A DNA stretch of 64,000 bases. Origin: Aegilops tauschii subsp. strangulata (lineage: Eukaryota; Streptophyta; Magnoliopsida; Poales; Poaceae). Under the pieces are notes generated by a model. The model made no database searches. It was not told the DNA's origin and was given only the letters and a program-made list of their open reading frames with translations. How positions within the stretch are numbered: the first letter of the stretch is position 1; each line of letters opens with the position of its first letter. The stretch is taken from assembly GCF_002575655.3 (NCBI RefSeq), contig NC_053035.3:501796601-501860600 (forward strand), written 5' to 3'. Below, piece after piece: positions 33,219 through 46,010 of the stretch. A program made the position numbers and the translations under genes.

Positions 33219-33984
33219 TGAGTTACGGAAGTTCTTCAGTTCAATGCTAATCGGAAGTGGTTGTTAATAAGACTTGATCAACCTTATTAATGGATAATTT
33301 TTGAGAGGTATGAAGTAGATGAATTTAGTGAGCACTACCTTCTGTCCCGACCTTTTATTTTCTGTTCCTATTAGTTAAATAAAATAAAATGCCATGTTTT
33401 GTCTGTTTTCTGAATTTCCCATGCAATAAAAATATGACCCAAAAATAAAAGTTGTGAGAATGCTCTGAAAATTTAAGAATTTTTGGTGCAAATAACATCA
33501 GAGAGAGGTACACCAGGTGGGCACAACCCACGTGGGCGCGCCAGGACCCCCAGGCGCGCCCTGGTGGGTTGTGGTCCCCACGTGGGCCCCCTCACTTATC
33601 TCTTTACACCACAGCATCACCTACCTCCAGAAAAAATTCACCATTGCTCTCTCTCTCTCGTGTTCTTGCTCTCAAACCCGCGGATTTCGATCTATTTGCT
33701 CGAAGCTCCGTTTCTGAAACTGTTTCGGGGATTGTTGCTTGGTATGTGACTCCTCCGTTTGTCGAATTAGTTTTTGTTTTAGTGGTTTATATTTTGAATA
33801 ATTAGCTACTCTTGGTGCTGTTGTAGATGAGCTTGCATGTTGAATTCTCTAGAGTTCTAAGTAGTTTGAATGCTTGCTATGGCCTCAAGGCATCCCTATG
33901 TGTAGTTGCTATAAATCTTGTAAAGTTTTGTTGAGAAAATTTTTGTGGACTAAAAATTTCAGAATTTTTGTTCATAGGAGAAGG
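33219..33984. other. Element E spacer with an LTR-like GC-rich palindrome
   Basis: About 770 bp without a gene. At about 33510-33595 it carries an imperfect palindrome around GGTGGGCACAACCCACGTGG and GCGCGCCCTGGTGGGTTGTG, strikingly similar to the GC-rich palindrome in E's and D's LTRs, then a CT-rich stretch (33640-33665). It looks like a 5' leader of the ORF that follows. Confidence 0.6.
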
Positions 33985-34170
33985 ATGAATATCTTTAGGA
34001 AATTTGCTTCCAAGAAGAACTTCAAGGGAGTTATTGGGGAGTCATCTGATAGTGATCTCCACCCCCTGGAGGTTGGCGGAAGTGCGGCCGTGCAAATGGC
34101 CGCACACCCCGTTCATGGAAGAGGCTGGAATCCTTCAAGAGTTTACACAATATTCTGCTAATGCCGGCCT

Positions 34171-35745
34171 TGGTACCTCTTGAGCATGCGTTGGTTTTCC
34201 CTTGAAGAGGAAAGGGTGATGCAGCAAAGTAGCGTAAGTATTTCCCTCAGTTTTGAGAACCAAGGTATCAATCCAGTAGGAGACAATGAACAAGTCACCT
34301 AGTACCTGCACAAACAATCAAGAACCTTGCAACCAACATGAAAAAGGGGTTGTCAATCCCTTCACGGTCACTCGCAAAAGTGAGATCTAATAGAGATAGT
34401 AAAGTAAATATTTTTTGTACTTTTGTTGTATAGATTGGAAAGTAAAGATTGCAAAATAGTAAACAAGATGCGATGTAAATAAAAGAGATGCAATATAATA
34501 GGAAAGAGACCCGGGGGCCATAGGTTTCACTAGTGGCTTCTCTCAAGATAGCATGTATTACGGTGGGTGAACAAATTACTGTCGAGCAATTGATAGAAAA
34601 CAAGATCACTTCAATGAAGATATCTAAGGCAATGATCATGAATATAGGAATCACGTCCGTGTCAAGTAGACCGAAACGATTCTGCATCTACTACTATTAC
34701 TCCACACATCGACCGCTATCCAGCATGCATCTAGAGTATTAAGTTCATAAGAACGGAGTAACGCATTAAGCAAGATAAAATGATGTAGAGGGATAAACTC
34801 AAGCAACATGATATAAACCCCATCTTTTTTATCATCGATGGCAACAATACAATACGTGCCTTGCTGCCCCTACTGTCACTGGGAAAGGACACTGCAAGAT
34901 TGAACCAAAAGCTAAGCACTTCTCCTATTGCAAGAAAGATAAATCTAGTAGGCCAAACTAAACCGATAATTCAAAGAGACTTGCAAAGATATCAAATCAT
35001 GCATATAAGAATTCAGAGAAGAACCAAATAATATTCATAGATAATCTTGTTCATAAATCCACAATTCATCGGATCTCGGCAAACACACCGCAAAAGAGTA
35101 TTACATCGAATAGATCTAAAAGAATATCGAGGAGAACTTTGTATTGAGAATCAAAGAGAGAGAAGAAGCCATCCAGCTAATAACTATGGACCCGAAGGTC
35201 TGTGGTAAACTACTCACGCTTCATCAGAGAGGCAATGGTGTTGATGTACAAGCCCTCCGTGATCGATTCCCCCTCCGGCAGATCGCCGGAAAAGGCCCCA
35301 AGATGGGATCTCACGGGTACAGAAGGTTGCGGCGGTGGAAAAGTGGCTTCGTGGCTCCCCCTGTTGTTTCTAGGGTATAAGAGTATATATAGGCGTAAGA
35401 AGTACGTCGGTGGAGCTACAAGGGGCCCATGAGGGTGGGGGGCGCGCCCTCCTGGCTTGTGGCCTCCTCGTGGAGTTCCAGACTTGGACTCCAAGTATTT
35501 TGGATTGCTTTCGGTCCAAGAAAGATCATCGTGAAGGTTTCATTCCGTTTGGACTCTGTTTGGTATTCCTTTTCTGCAAAACTCTAAAATAGGCAAAAAG
35601 ACAGAAACTGATACTCGGCCTCCGGTTAATAGGTTAGTCCCAAAAATAATATAAAAGAGCACATTAAAGCCCATTAAACATCCAAAACAGAAAAAAATAA
35701 TAGCATGGAACAATCAAAAATTATAGATATTGTGGAGACGTATCA
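34171..35745 (-). repeat. Element F, 3' LTR (left)
   Basis: TGGTACCTCTTGAGC to GGAGACGTATCA, 1575 bp, pairs with 41243-42830. Preceded by TSD GGCCT (34166-34170). Confidence 0.92.
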
Positions 35746-36665
35746 AGCATCCCCAAGCTTAATTCCTGCTTGTCCTCGAGTAGGTAAATGATAAAAACAG
35801 AATTTTCGATGTGGAATGCTACCTAACATAATTATCAATGTAATTTTCTTTATTGTGTCATGAATGTTCAGATCCAAAAGATTCAAGACAAAAGTTTAAT
35901 ATTGACATAAAAATAATAATACTTCAAGCATACTAACAAAGCAATTATGTCTTCTCAAAATAACATGGCCAAAGGAAGCTGTCCCTACAAAATCATATAG
36001 TCTGGCTATGCTCTATCTTCATCACACAAAATATTTAAATCATGCACAACCCCGGTTTCAGCCAAGCAATTGTTTCATACTTTAGTATTCTCAAACTTTT
36101 TCAACTTTCACGCAATACATGAGCGTGAGCCATGGACATAGCACTATAGGTGGAATAGAATGGTGGTTGTGGAGAAGACAAAAAGGAGGAAGATGGTCTC
36201 ACATCAACTAGGCATATTAATAGGCCATGGAGATGCCCATCAATAGATATCAATGTGAGTGAGTAGGGATTGCCATGCAACGGATGCACTAGAGCTATAA
36301 GTGTATGAAAGCTCAAAAGGAAACTAAGTGGGTGTGCATCCAACTTGCTTGCTCATGAAGACCTAGGGCATTTTGAGGAAGCCCATCATTGGAATATACA
36401 AGCCAAGTTCTATAACAAATATTCCCACTAGTATATGAAAGTGACAAAATAAGAGACTCTCTATCATGAAGATCATGGTGCTACTTTGAAGCACAAGTGT
36501 GGAAAAAGGATAGTAGCATTCTCCCTTATCTCTTTTTCTTTTTTTTTATTTGGGCCTTTTCTCCTTTTTTATGGCCTCTTCTTTTCTCCTTTTTTTTATT
36601 TTCGTCCGGAGTCTCATCCCGACTTGTGGGGGAATCATAGTCTCCATCATCCTTTCCTCACTGGG
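35746..36665. other. Element F non-coding internal DNA, left of solo LTR
   Basis: About 920 bp, AT-rich. Begins AAGCATCCCCAAGCTTAATTCC, whose minus strand forms a purine-rich tract against the 3' LTR. A T-rich, pyrimidine-dominated run lies at about 36530-36600. No ORF with recognisable homology. Confidence 0.6.
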
Positions 36666-38227
36666 TGCTACGTCTTGAGCTTGCATTGGTTTTCCTTGAA
36701 GAGGAAAGGGTGATGCAGCACAGTAGCGTAAGTATTTCCCTCGGTTTTTGAGAACCAAGGTATCAATCCAGTAGGAGGCTCCTCAAAAGTCCCATGCACC
36801 TACACAAACAAACAAGAACTCGCAAACGCAATAAAGGGGTTGTCAATCCCTTCACGGCCACTTGCGAAAGTGAGATCTGATAGAGATAATATGATAAGAT
36901 AATATTTTTGATATTTTTATGATATAGATTGGAAAAGTAAAAGATGCAAATAAAAGTAGATTGAAAGCTTATATGATAAAAGATAGACCCGGGGGCCATA
37001 GGTTTCACTAGTGGCTTCTCTCAAGATAGGATAAGTATTACAGTGGGTGAACAAATTACTGTCGAGCAATTGATAGAAAAGCGAATAATTATGAGATTAT
37101 CTAGGCATGATCATGTATATAGGCATCACGTCCGTGACAAGTAGACCGAAACGATTCTGCATCTACTACTATTACTCCATACATCGACCGCTATCCAGCA
37201 TGCATCTAGAGTATTTAGTTCATAAAGAACAGAGTAACACATTAAGAAAGATGACATGATGTAGAGGGATAAACTCATGCAATATGATATAAACCCCATC
37301 TTTTTATCCTCGATGGCAACAATACAATACGTGCCTTCCTACCCCTGCTGTCACTGGGAAAGGACACCGCAAGATTGAACCCAAAGCTAAGCACTTCTCC
37401 CATTGCAAGAAAGATCAATCTAGTAGGCCAAACCAAACTGATAATTCGAAGAGACTTGCAAAGATAACTTAATCACACATAAAAGAATTCAGAGGAGATT
37501 CAAATATTTCTAATAGATAAACTTGATCATAAACCCACAATTCATCGGATCTCGACAAACACACCGCAAAAAGAGTTACATCGAATAGATCTCCAGGAAG
37601 ATCGAGGAGAACTTTGTATTGAGATTCAAAGAGAGAGAAGAAGCCATCTAGCTAATAACTATGGACCCGAAGGTCAACTACTCACAACTCATCGGAAGGG
37701 CTATGGTGTTGATGTAGAAGCCCTCCGTGATCGATTCCCCCTCCAGCGGAGCGCCGATGAAGGCTCCAAGATGGGATCTCGCGGATACAGAAGGTTACAG
37801 CAGTGGAAATAATTTTTCGTGGTCGCCTTTGATGTTTTCGGGGTACACGAGTATATATAGGAGGAAGAAGTAGGTCGGTGGACGCTCGAGGGGCCCACGA
37901 GACAAGGGGCGCGCCCAGTAGGGGGGCGCGCCCTCCACCCTCGTGGCCGCCTCGTTTGTTTCTTGACTTCCACTCCAAGTCCTCTAGATCACGTTTGTTC
38001 CAAAAAGATCGCTCCCGAAGGTTTCATTCCGTTTGGACTCCGTTTGATATTCCTTTCCTTCGGAACACTGAAATAGGAAAAAAAACAGCAATTCGGGCTG
38101 GGCCTCCGGTTAGTAGGTTAGTCCCAAAAATGATATATAAGTGTAAAGTAAAGCCCGTAAACATCCAAAACAGGTAATATAATAGCATGGAACAATCAAA
38201 AATTATAGATACGTTGGAGACGTATCA
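36666..38227 (-). mobile_element. Solo LTR of a Sabrina-like element inside F
   Basis: TGCTACGTCTTGAGC to GGAGACGTATCA, 1562 bp, similar along its length to F's own LTRs but with clear differences (for example near 36770-36800 and 37860-37930). Perfect TSD CTGGG at 36661-36665 and 38228-38232, with no internal element sequence. It therefore arose from a separate insertion followed by LTR-LTR recombination. Confidence 0.92.
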
Positions 38228-38232
38228 CTGGG

Positions 38233-40372
38233 ACAATGCTCTAAAAATGAAGATCATCAAACTTTTATTTACTTACAACTCGATGCTTAGAACAAAATAT
38301 GACTCTATATGAGTGCCTCCGGCGGTGTACCGGGATGTGCAATGAATCAAGAGTGACATGTATGAAAAAAAAAATGAAGGGTGGCTTTGCCACAAATACG
38401 ATGTCAACTACATGATCATGCAAGGCAATATGACAACGATGGAGCGTGTCATAATAAACGGAACAGTGGAAAGTTGCATGGCAATATATCTCGGAATGGC
38501 TATGGAAATGCCATCATAGGTAGGTATGGTGGCTGTTTTTAGGAAGGTAAATGGTGGGTTTATGGTACCGGTGAAAGTTGCGCGGTACTAGAGAGGCTAG
38601 CAACGGTGGAAGGGAGAGAGTGCGTATAATCCATGGACTCAACATTAGTCATAAAGAACTCACATAATTATTGCAAAAATCTACAAGTCATCAAGACAAA
38701 GTACTACACGCATGCTCCTAGGGGAAGGGTTGGTAGGAGTTAACCTTCGCGCGATCCCAACCTCCACACATAAGGAAGACAATAAATAAATAAATCATGC
38801 TCCAACTTCATCACATAACGGTTCACCATACGTGCATGCTATGGGAATCACAAACTTTAACACAAGTATCTCTCAAATTCAAAACTACACCATTAGCATG
38901 ACTCTAATATCACCATCCTCATATCTCAAAACAATCATCAAGCATCAAACTTCTCACTGTATTCAACGCACTTTAAATGAAAGTTTTTATTATACCCATC
39001 TTGGATGCCCATCACATTAGGACTAGTTTTATAGCCAAAGCAAATTACCATGCTGTTCTAAACACTCTCAAAATAATAAAAGTGAAGCATGAGAGATCAA
39101 TAATTTCTATAAAATAAAACCACCACCATGCTCTAAAAAGATATAAGTGAAGCACTAGAGCAAAATTATCTAGCTCAAAAGATATAAGTGAAGCACATAG
39201 AGTATTCTAATAAATTCTGATTCATGCGTGTCTCTCCCAAAAGGTGTGTACAGCAAGGATGATTGTGGCAAACTAAAAAGCAAAGAATCAAATCATACAA
39301 GACGTTCCAAGCAAAACACATATCATGTGGTGAATAAAAATATAGCCTCAAGTAAAGTTACCGATAGATGAAGACGAAACAGGGGATGCCTTCCGGGGCA
39401 TCCCCAAGCTTAGGATTTTGGTTGTCCTTGAATTTTACCTGGGGGTGCCTTGGGCATCCCCAATCTTAGGCTCATGCCACTCCTTATTCCAAAATCCATC
39501 AAATCTTTACCCAAAAACTTAAAAACTTCACAACACAAAACTTCAACAGAAAATCTCCTGAGCTCCGTTAGTATAAGAAAATAAACCACCAATTTAAGGT
39601 ACTGTAATGAACTCATTCTTTATTTATATTGGTGTTAAACCTACTGTATTCCAACTTCTCTATGGTTCACCCCCCCCCCCGATACTACTCGTAGGTTCAT
39701 CAAAATAAGCAAACAACACACGAAAAACAGAATCTGTCAAAAACAGAACAGTCTGTAGAAATTTGTAACTTTAGAATACTGCTGTAACTCCAAAAATCCT
39801 GAGAAATTAGGAAGTCCTAAGCAATTTGTTTATTAATGTTCTGTAAAAGGAATCAACTGAAAAGCACGTTCCTGTGATTTATGAAAATTATTTTCGTGCG
39901 TGCAAAATTTTCTGTTTTTCAGGAAGATCAAATTAACTATCACCGCAGGCTATCCTAAAGGTATTACTTGGCACAAACACTAACTAAAACACAAAACCAC
40001 ATCTAACCAGAGGCTAGATGAATTATTTATTACTAAACAGGATCAAAAAGCAAAGAACAAAAATAAAATTGGGTTTCCTCCCAATAAGCGCTATCGTTTA
40101 ACGCCCCTAGCTAGGCATTGATAATTTCAATGATGCTCAGATAAAAGAGAAGAATTGAAGCACAAAGAGAGCATCATAATACACATGACAAACAGATCTA
40201 ACTCTAACATACTTCCTATGCATAGGCATTTTATAAGCAAACAAATTATCAAAGCAAGCAAAAACTAGCATATGCAACGAAAAAGAAAGAGACGATAGCA
40301 ATCTCAACATGAAGAGAGGTAATTTAGTAACATGAAAATTTCTACAAACATATTTTCCTCTCTCATAATAAT
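38233..40372. other. Element F non-coding internal DNA, right of solo LTR
   Basis: About 2.1 kb without a gene. 39361-39960 is the inverse of 1-560. It includes ATGCC-rich blocks at about 39382-39470 (CCCCAAGCTTAGG and CATCCCCAATCTTAGG), and a run of C at 39669-39679. 39040-39230 has two copies of an AAAGATATAAGTGAAGCAC motif. Confidence 0.65.
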
Positions 40373-40981
40373 TCATGTGGGATCATAAGCAAATTCAACA
40401 ATATAGCTATCACATATTCTATTCTCAACACGATCCACATGCATGCGAAGTTGACACTCTTCCAAAATAGTGGGATTAACATCAAGTAAAGTCATGACCT
40501 CTCCAAACCCACTTTTATCAAAAAATTCATAAGATTGAACATTCTCCAAATATGCGGGATATAAAGTTGACACTCTTCCAAACCCACTTTCAATATTATT
40601 TCAAACACTATTATCAATCTCATATTCATCATGGGGCTTAAATAAATTTTCAAGATCATAAGAAGAATCACCCCAATCATGATCATTGCAACAAGTAGCG
40701 GACACAGGAAAACTAGCCTCCCCAAGCTTAGGGTTTTGCATATTATTAGCACAATTGACATTAATAGAATTTATAATAACATCATTGCAATCATGCTTTT
40801 CATTCAAGGAGCTATTGCGAATCACTTTATAATTTTCTTCTTCCAAAACTTCATCACAATTTTCAGATCCACGTATTTCAAGCAAAACCTCATAAAGATA
40901 ATCTAGTGCACAAAACTCACTAGCAATTGGTTCATCATAATTGGATCTCTTAAAAAGATTAGCAAGTGGATGAGGATCCAT
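40373..40981 (-). pseudogene. Element F short ORF of unknown function
   Basis: Starts MDPHPLANLFKRSNYDEP at 40981, 202 codons with one in-frame TGA at about 40601 and a stop after AYDPT at 40373. Acidic and Asn-rich, with no domain I recognise. It lies shortly after the primer site, where gag would be, and the same start is familiar from Sabrina-type elements. Alternative: a remnant of gag too changed to recognise. Confidence 0.5.
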
Positions 40982-41213
40982 ATCAATAGATTTTTAGCAA
41001 GCAAAGATGCAAGCACATAGAAGGCACATGGTAACACAAGCAAAGATAGCATACGAACAACACGAACGGAAGAAGGGCGAAGAAAAGGCAAATCTTTTCG
41101 AGAATCGTTTTAGAAGTGGGGGAGAGGAAAACGAGAGGCGAATGGCAAATAATGTAATGCGAGGGAGAAGAGTTTATGATGGGTACTTGGTATGTCTTGA
41201 ATTGGCGTAGATC

Positions 41214-41231
41214 TCCCTGGCAACGGCGCCA
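41214..41231 (-). promoter_or_regulatory. Element F primer binding site, tRNA-Asp type
   Basis: The minus strand reads TGGCGCCGTTGCCAGGG, one mismatch from E's site, 11 bp from the 5' LTR. Confidence 0.8.
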
Positions 41232-41242
41232 GAAATCCTTCT

Positions 41243-42830
41243 TGCTACCTCTTGAGCATGCGTTGGTTTTCCCTTGAAGAAGAAAGGGTGATGCAGCAAA
41301 GTAGCGTAAGTATTTCCCTCAGTTTTGAGAACCAAGGTATCAATCCAGTATGAGACAACGCACAAGTCACCTAGTACCTGCACAAACAATCAAGAACCTT
41401 GCAACCAACGCGAAAAAGGGGTTGTCAATTCCTTCACGGTCACTCGCAAAAGTGAGATCTAATAGAGATAGTAAAGTAAATATTTTTGGTATTTTTGTTG
41501 TATAGATTGGAAAGTAAAGATTGCAAAATAGTAAACGAGATGCGATGTAAATAAAAGAGATGCCATATAATAGGAAAGAGACCCGAGGGCCATAGGTTTC
41601 ACTAGTGGTTTCTCTCAAGATAGCATGTATTACGGTGGGTGAACAAATTACTGCCGTGTAATTGATAGAAAAGCGCATAGTTATGAAGATATCTAAGGCA
41701 ATGATCATGAATATAGGCATCACGTCTGTGTCAAGTAGACCGAAACAATTTTGCATCTACTACTATTACTCCACACATCGACCACTATCCAGCATGCATC
41801 TAGAGTATTAAGTTCATAAGAACTGAGTAATGCATTAAGCAAGATGACATGATGAAGAGGGATAAACTCAAGCAATATGATATAAACCCCATCTTTTTAT
41901 CCTCGATGGCAACAATACAATAAGTGCCTTGCTGCCCCTACTGTCACTGGGAAAGGACACCACAAGATTGAACCCAAAGCTAAGCACTTCTCCTATTGCA
42001 AGAAAGATCAATCTAGTAGGCCAAACTAAACCGATAATTCGAAGAGACTTGCAAAGATATCAAATCATGCATATAAGAATTCAGAGAAGAACCAAATAAT
42101 ATTCATAGATAATCTTGTTCATAAATCCACAATTCATCGGATCTCGGCAAACACACCATAAAAGAGTATTACATCGAATAGATCTCCAAGAACATCGAGG
42201 AGAACTTTGTATTGAGAATCAAAGAGAGAGAAGAAGCCATCTAGCTAATAACTATGGACCCGAAGGTCTGTGGTAAACTACTCACGCTTCATCGAAGAGG
42301 CAATGGTGTTGATGTAGAAGCCCTCCGTGATCGATTCCCCCTCTGCAGACCACCGGAAAAGGCCCCAAGATGGGATCTCACGGGTAGAGAAGGTTGCGGC
42401 GGTGGAAACATGGTTTCATGGCCCCCCCTGATGTTTCTAGGGTATAAGAGTATATATAGGCGAAAGAAGTACGTCGGTGGAGCTACGAGGGGCCCACGAG
42501 GGTGGGGGCGCGCCTATCGCCCCTGGGCGCGCCCTCCTGCCTCGTGGCCTCCTCGTGGAGTTGCAGACTTCGACTCCAAGTCTTCTGGATTGCTTTCGGT
42601 CCAAGAAAGATCACCGCGAAGGTTTCATTCCGTTTGGACTCCATTTGGTATTCCTTTTCTGCAAAACTCTAAAATAGGCAAAAAAAATAGAAACTGGCAC
42701 TAGGCCTCCGGTTAATAGGTTAGTCCCAAAAATAATATAAAAGAGCATATTAAAGCCCATTAAACATCCAAAACAGATAAAATAATAGCATGGAACAATC
42801 AAAAATTATAGATACGTTGGAGACGTATCA
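41243..42830 (-). repeat. Element F, 5' LTR (right)
   Basis: TGCTACCTCTTGAGC to GGAGACGTATCA; partner of 34171-35745; minus-strand TATA-like CCTATATATA at about 42451-42460. Followed by TSD GGCCT (42831-42835). Confidence 0.92.
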
Positions 42831-43223
42831 GGCCTCACCGACTTCATCGCAACTGAATGTGAACGGTATCATCTCCTCAGAAACACCATTGTTCAAAGTT
42901 TTAATTTCCTTCCTAGGAATAACCCTCCTGAGGTGCAGTTTAATTTATATGCGGAGTTGCATCAGAAACCGCTCACTGAGTTCTGCGAAATATGCTTGCT
43001 TCCTTCTGATGGTAGTTTGGTAGAGCCTAGACCCGCAGAGTTTGAAAGCTTTAATCGTAGTCTGACAGTGGGTGATGAGAGAGGGGTGTCGAGTATAACT
43101 GCCACTGGCTTGCAATTCTCTGTTGTTCATTATTTTGCTCTTTTCATTTCAAAATGCTTGCTTGCTAGAGAAAAGGTGGGTGCATTGACTTCACCAGACC
43201 TTGCTGTTTTACTCGTGCACTAG

Positions 43224-44848
43224 AGGGCGACAAAACTTATAGCTTGGGAGCTATTGTGGCGACAAAACTTATAGCTTGGGAGCTATTGCGACAAAACTTA
43301 CTCCAGGCTACTGATCGATTACCATGTTAGGCCAAAATCCTAAGCTTGGGGGAGTACGTGTTTCTCACCGACATTACATTCATGTTCACACATCTCGTTT
43401 CAGTTGTTGGTGTTCACACTTTTTGATTGTATTATCCATGCTTAAATTTATTTTCTCGCTTTCTTCTTGTGTGCTTGAAAAACTTTAGAAAAACCAAAAA
43501 ATTAGTTGTAGCTAGTTTACTTTCTATGCATGCTTAGTTGTAATATTAAGAAGAAAACCCAAAAAGATTTCGTTGTTCTTATTTTGCTTGTTGGGAGCTT
43601 TCCCGTGTAAATAGTTTTTCTCGTTTTTGCTTTCCATTTATTTGCTTGTTCTAGAAAACCAAAAACTCCAAAAAAATATTTCAGTGTGTTTCTCTGAATT
43701 TCTTTTCTTTTTATTCAAGTCGTACCAAGGAGAAGACCACGATGAAAATGTTGAGTGGCTCTCTTATGCATAATTGTTAATCTAACAAAGAGCCCATTTT
43801 ACCTTGTCTTCTTTTGTTGAATAAAATGTTTGCAGATTCCATCTTAGTCCACGGTACTTTTGCACTATTATTATTTTCACATCGTTCGGTTGTGCAAGTG
43901 AAAGGCAATAATGACGATATTCGATGAACTGGCCGTGGCAGAGAGAAACGGGTATGAACTCGACTTGTTCTGTTTTTGTAAATATGTTTAACCTAGTATC
44001 CATGATTTAGGCCATTATGATTAAACATGTTGGAATGACAATTAGATATTATAGTTTCTCATGCCATGCATAAGTAGCTAGGAGTGGATAATGATTTATC
44101 TTGGATATCAACATTGCGTTAAAATGATTGTGATGTAGTATGATGATATGGTATCCTCCTCTGAATGTTCAAGTGGCTTGTCTGGGCACATGTTCATGCA
44201 TGTAGTTGAATCAAAACCAACATAGCCTCTATGATATTTATGTTCATGGTGTTCATATCCTACTCATGCTAGTGTCCAATGTTACTTACGCATAATGCAT
44301 GTTCATGACCGTTGTTGCTCTCTAGCTCGCCGCTTCTCAACCTATTTGCTAGCCTTCGCCTGTACTAAGTGGGAATTCTGCTTTTACATCAAAAACCTTG
44401 AACCCAAGTTATTCCAGATGAGTCCACCATATCTACCTATATGCGGTACTACCCTGCCGTCCTAAGTAAATTTACATGTGCCACCTCTAAAAACTTCAAA
44501 TAAATATCCTTTTTGTGTGCCTGGATCGTTCATGGAACGACAGGAGGTGGCCGGTATCTTCCATGCTAAGCAGGTTATTCTCAGGTCGAGTATTTATTCA
44601 CTCGCCATCGCACGAGAAAAGGGCGGTAATAGGGATTCCCAATCCCGAACTCAAAAATGCAAATAATTAAACAAAACTCCCCGGGGACTGTTGTTGGTAT
44701 GGACGGCACCCGTTGTTTCGGACAAGCCATGGAGTGTGATTGATGGTGGAGGGGGAGTAAACCTTTACTTTTATCGCTTGGGAACTGCCACTAGCGTGCT
44801 TAGCATGGAAGATGTTGATAACTGATGGTCGTAAAGTAAATGAGAAGG
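43224..44848. other. Element E non-coding DNA between unknown ORF and CACTA J
   Basis: About 1.6 kb with no gene. At 43226-43300 a GACAAAACTTATAGCTTGGG motif occurs twice and partly a third time. The AAGCTTGGGGGAG motif at about 43347 resembles the polypurine-like tract at 51545-51560. Otherwise AT-rich. Confidence 0.6.
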
Positions 44849-44879
44849 AACTACTAGGGAAAACCTTATACACAGAACT

Positions 44880-45440
44880 TTAGCAGTAGCGCTTGTTAAA
44901 AAAGGGCGCTAGTGCTACATAGCAGTAGCGCGTGCAGGATAACCGCGCTACAGATACAAATGTAGCAGTAGCGCGTCTCCCTGTAAAAGCACTACTACTA
45001 AAATTCCCACTACTAAGCCGATAGGCTACACATAGTAGTACGGTCTTATAAAAACCGCGCTACCGCTAAGATTATTGTAGCAACGGGTTTACGGTGAAAG
45101 GCGCTACTGCTAATGAAAATAAAATAAAATGAAAAAAGAAAACAAAAGTAAATGAAAATGAAAGAAATAGAAAAAGGCTAAAGGAAAAAATAAAATGTAA
45201 AGAAAAATAAATGAAAAAGGAAAAAAAGGATAAAGGCATAGCAGTAGCGTATGTTCATAAGAGGCGCTATAGATAATATAGCAGCAACGCGTTTCTTAGA
45301 CCCCCACTATAGAAAGAGAAAAGGAAATAAGAAAAGAAAAGGAAAATACATAGCTATAGCAGTAGCTCGTTTAGTAAAAATCACTATAGCTAACTTAGCT
45401 ATAGCGCGTTTTTACTTAACGCGCTACCGCTAAGTTTGAC
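44880..45440. repeat. CACTA J left subterminal repeats
   Basis: Multiple copies of (T)AGCAGTAGCGCG and its complement (GCGCTACTGCTA) at short intervals, the typical binding region of CACTA accessory proteins. Confidence 0.8.
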
Positions 45441-45783
45441 TTAACCCAAAAGTTGTTTCCCTCCGCCCGACCACCACTTCTCCCCCAAATCCCTCGCCCC
45501 AATTCGCCGTTGCCCCACTTCGCCCCCGTCTCCTGCCAACGTCGACGCCCCGGGAGCCACTAGAGCCCCGCGCCGTCGACGCCATCGGAGCCGTCCCCAA
45601 CACCACCGGAGCCGTGCAGCCTCATCAACGCCACCGGAGCTGCCCTCGGCGCCACCGGATCCACCCTCGATGCCCCTGCCTCCCTCGCCATCACTGGAGA
45701 CGCCCCTGCTTCCTTCGCCACCAACGGAGTCATCCTCTGTAAGCCCCCACCCCTCCTCTCTCTCATGCATAGCACAAACATTG

Positions 45784-46010
45784 GACAGAGAACTAGCTAG
45801 CTAGGTTAACTAGTTTAATTAGGTTAATTATCTAGGTTATTGCAAAAATTTAGTGAGGGCTTTGACAGAGAACTAGTTAGGTTAACTAGTTTAATTAGGT
45901 TAATTATCTAGGTTAGTGCATAAATTTATTAATGGCTTTGACAGAGAACTAGCTAGGTTAACTAGTTTAATTAGGTTAATTATCTAGGTTAACTAACTAG
46001 GTTAAATAGC
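45784..46010 (+). repeat. Three tandem copies of a ~78-bp AT-rich unit
   Basis: Units start GACAGAGAACTAG at 45784, 45864 and 45940 and contain TTAACTAGTTTAATTAGG. Spacing 80 and 76 bp. Confidence 0.85.

Larger units (their letters stand above)
34171..42830 (-). mobile_element. Element F: Sabrina-like non-autonomous Gypsy (8.7 kb incl. solo LTR)
   Basis: LTRs of 1575 and 1588 bp, perfect TSD GGCCT at 34166-34170 and 42831-42835, tRNA-Asp primer site at 41214-41231 on the minus strand. After removing the solo LTR (36666-38227) the internal region is about 3.9 kb with one short unknown ORF (40373-40981) and no gag-pol. That fits a large retrotransposon derivative moved by proteins made elsewhere. 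Its 3' non-coding part matches 1-560 in inverse orientation. Confidence 0.9.
33985..43223 (+). pseudogene. Element E second ORF, function unknown, split by element F
   Basis: The 5' part reads from an ATG at 33985 (MNIFRKFASKKN), shifts frame before about 34115, then reads MEEAGILQEFTQYSANA up to F. After F it continues at 42836 with LTDFIATECERYHLL, FNFLPRNNPPEVQFNL, EICLLPSDGSL and SLTVGDERGVSSITATGLQF, stopping at 43221-43223. The joined reading across the GGCCT TSD is in frame, so the ORF was open there before F landed. It occupies the place of pol or env in full Athila elements. I do not recognise a domain. The conserved frame across the junction suggests it once coded. Confidence 0.65.

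Noticed and set aside
39669..39679. Run of C as a functional element
   Set aside because: Simple homopolymer in non-coding DNA, easily a sequencing or slippage product.
45441..45781. Gly/Arg-rich minus-strand ORF in CACTA J
   Set aside because: GC-rich trinucleotide-like stretch; no homology and no start context. The plus strand is a Pro/Ala-rich reading without a start either.
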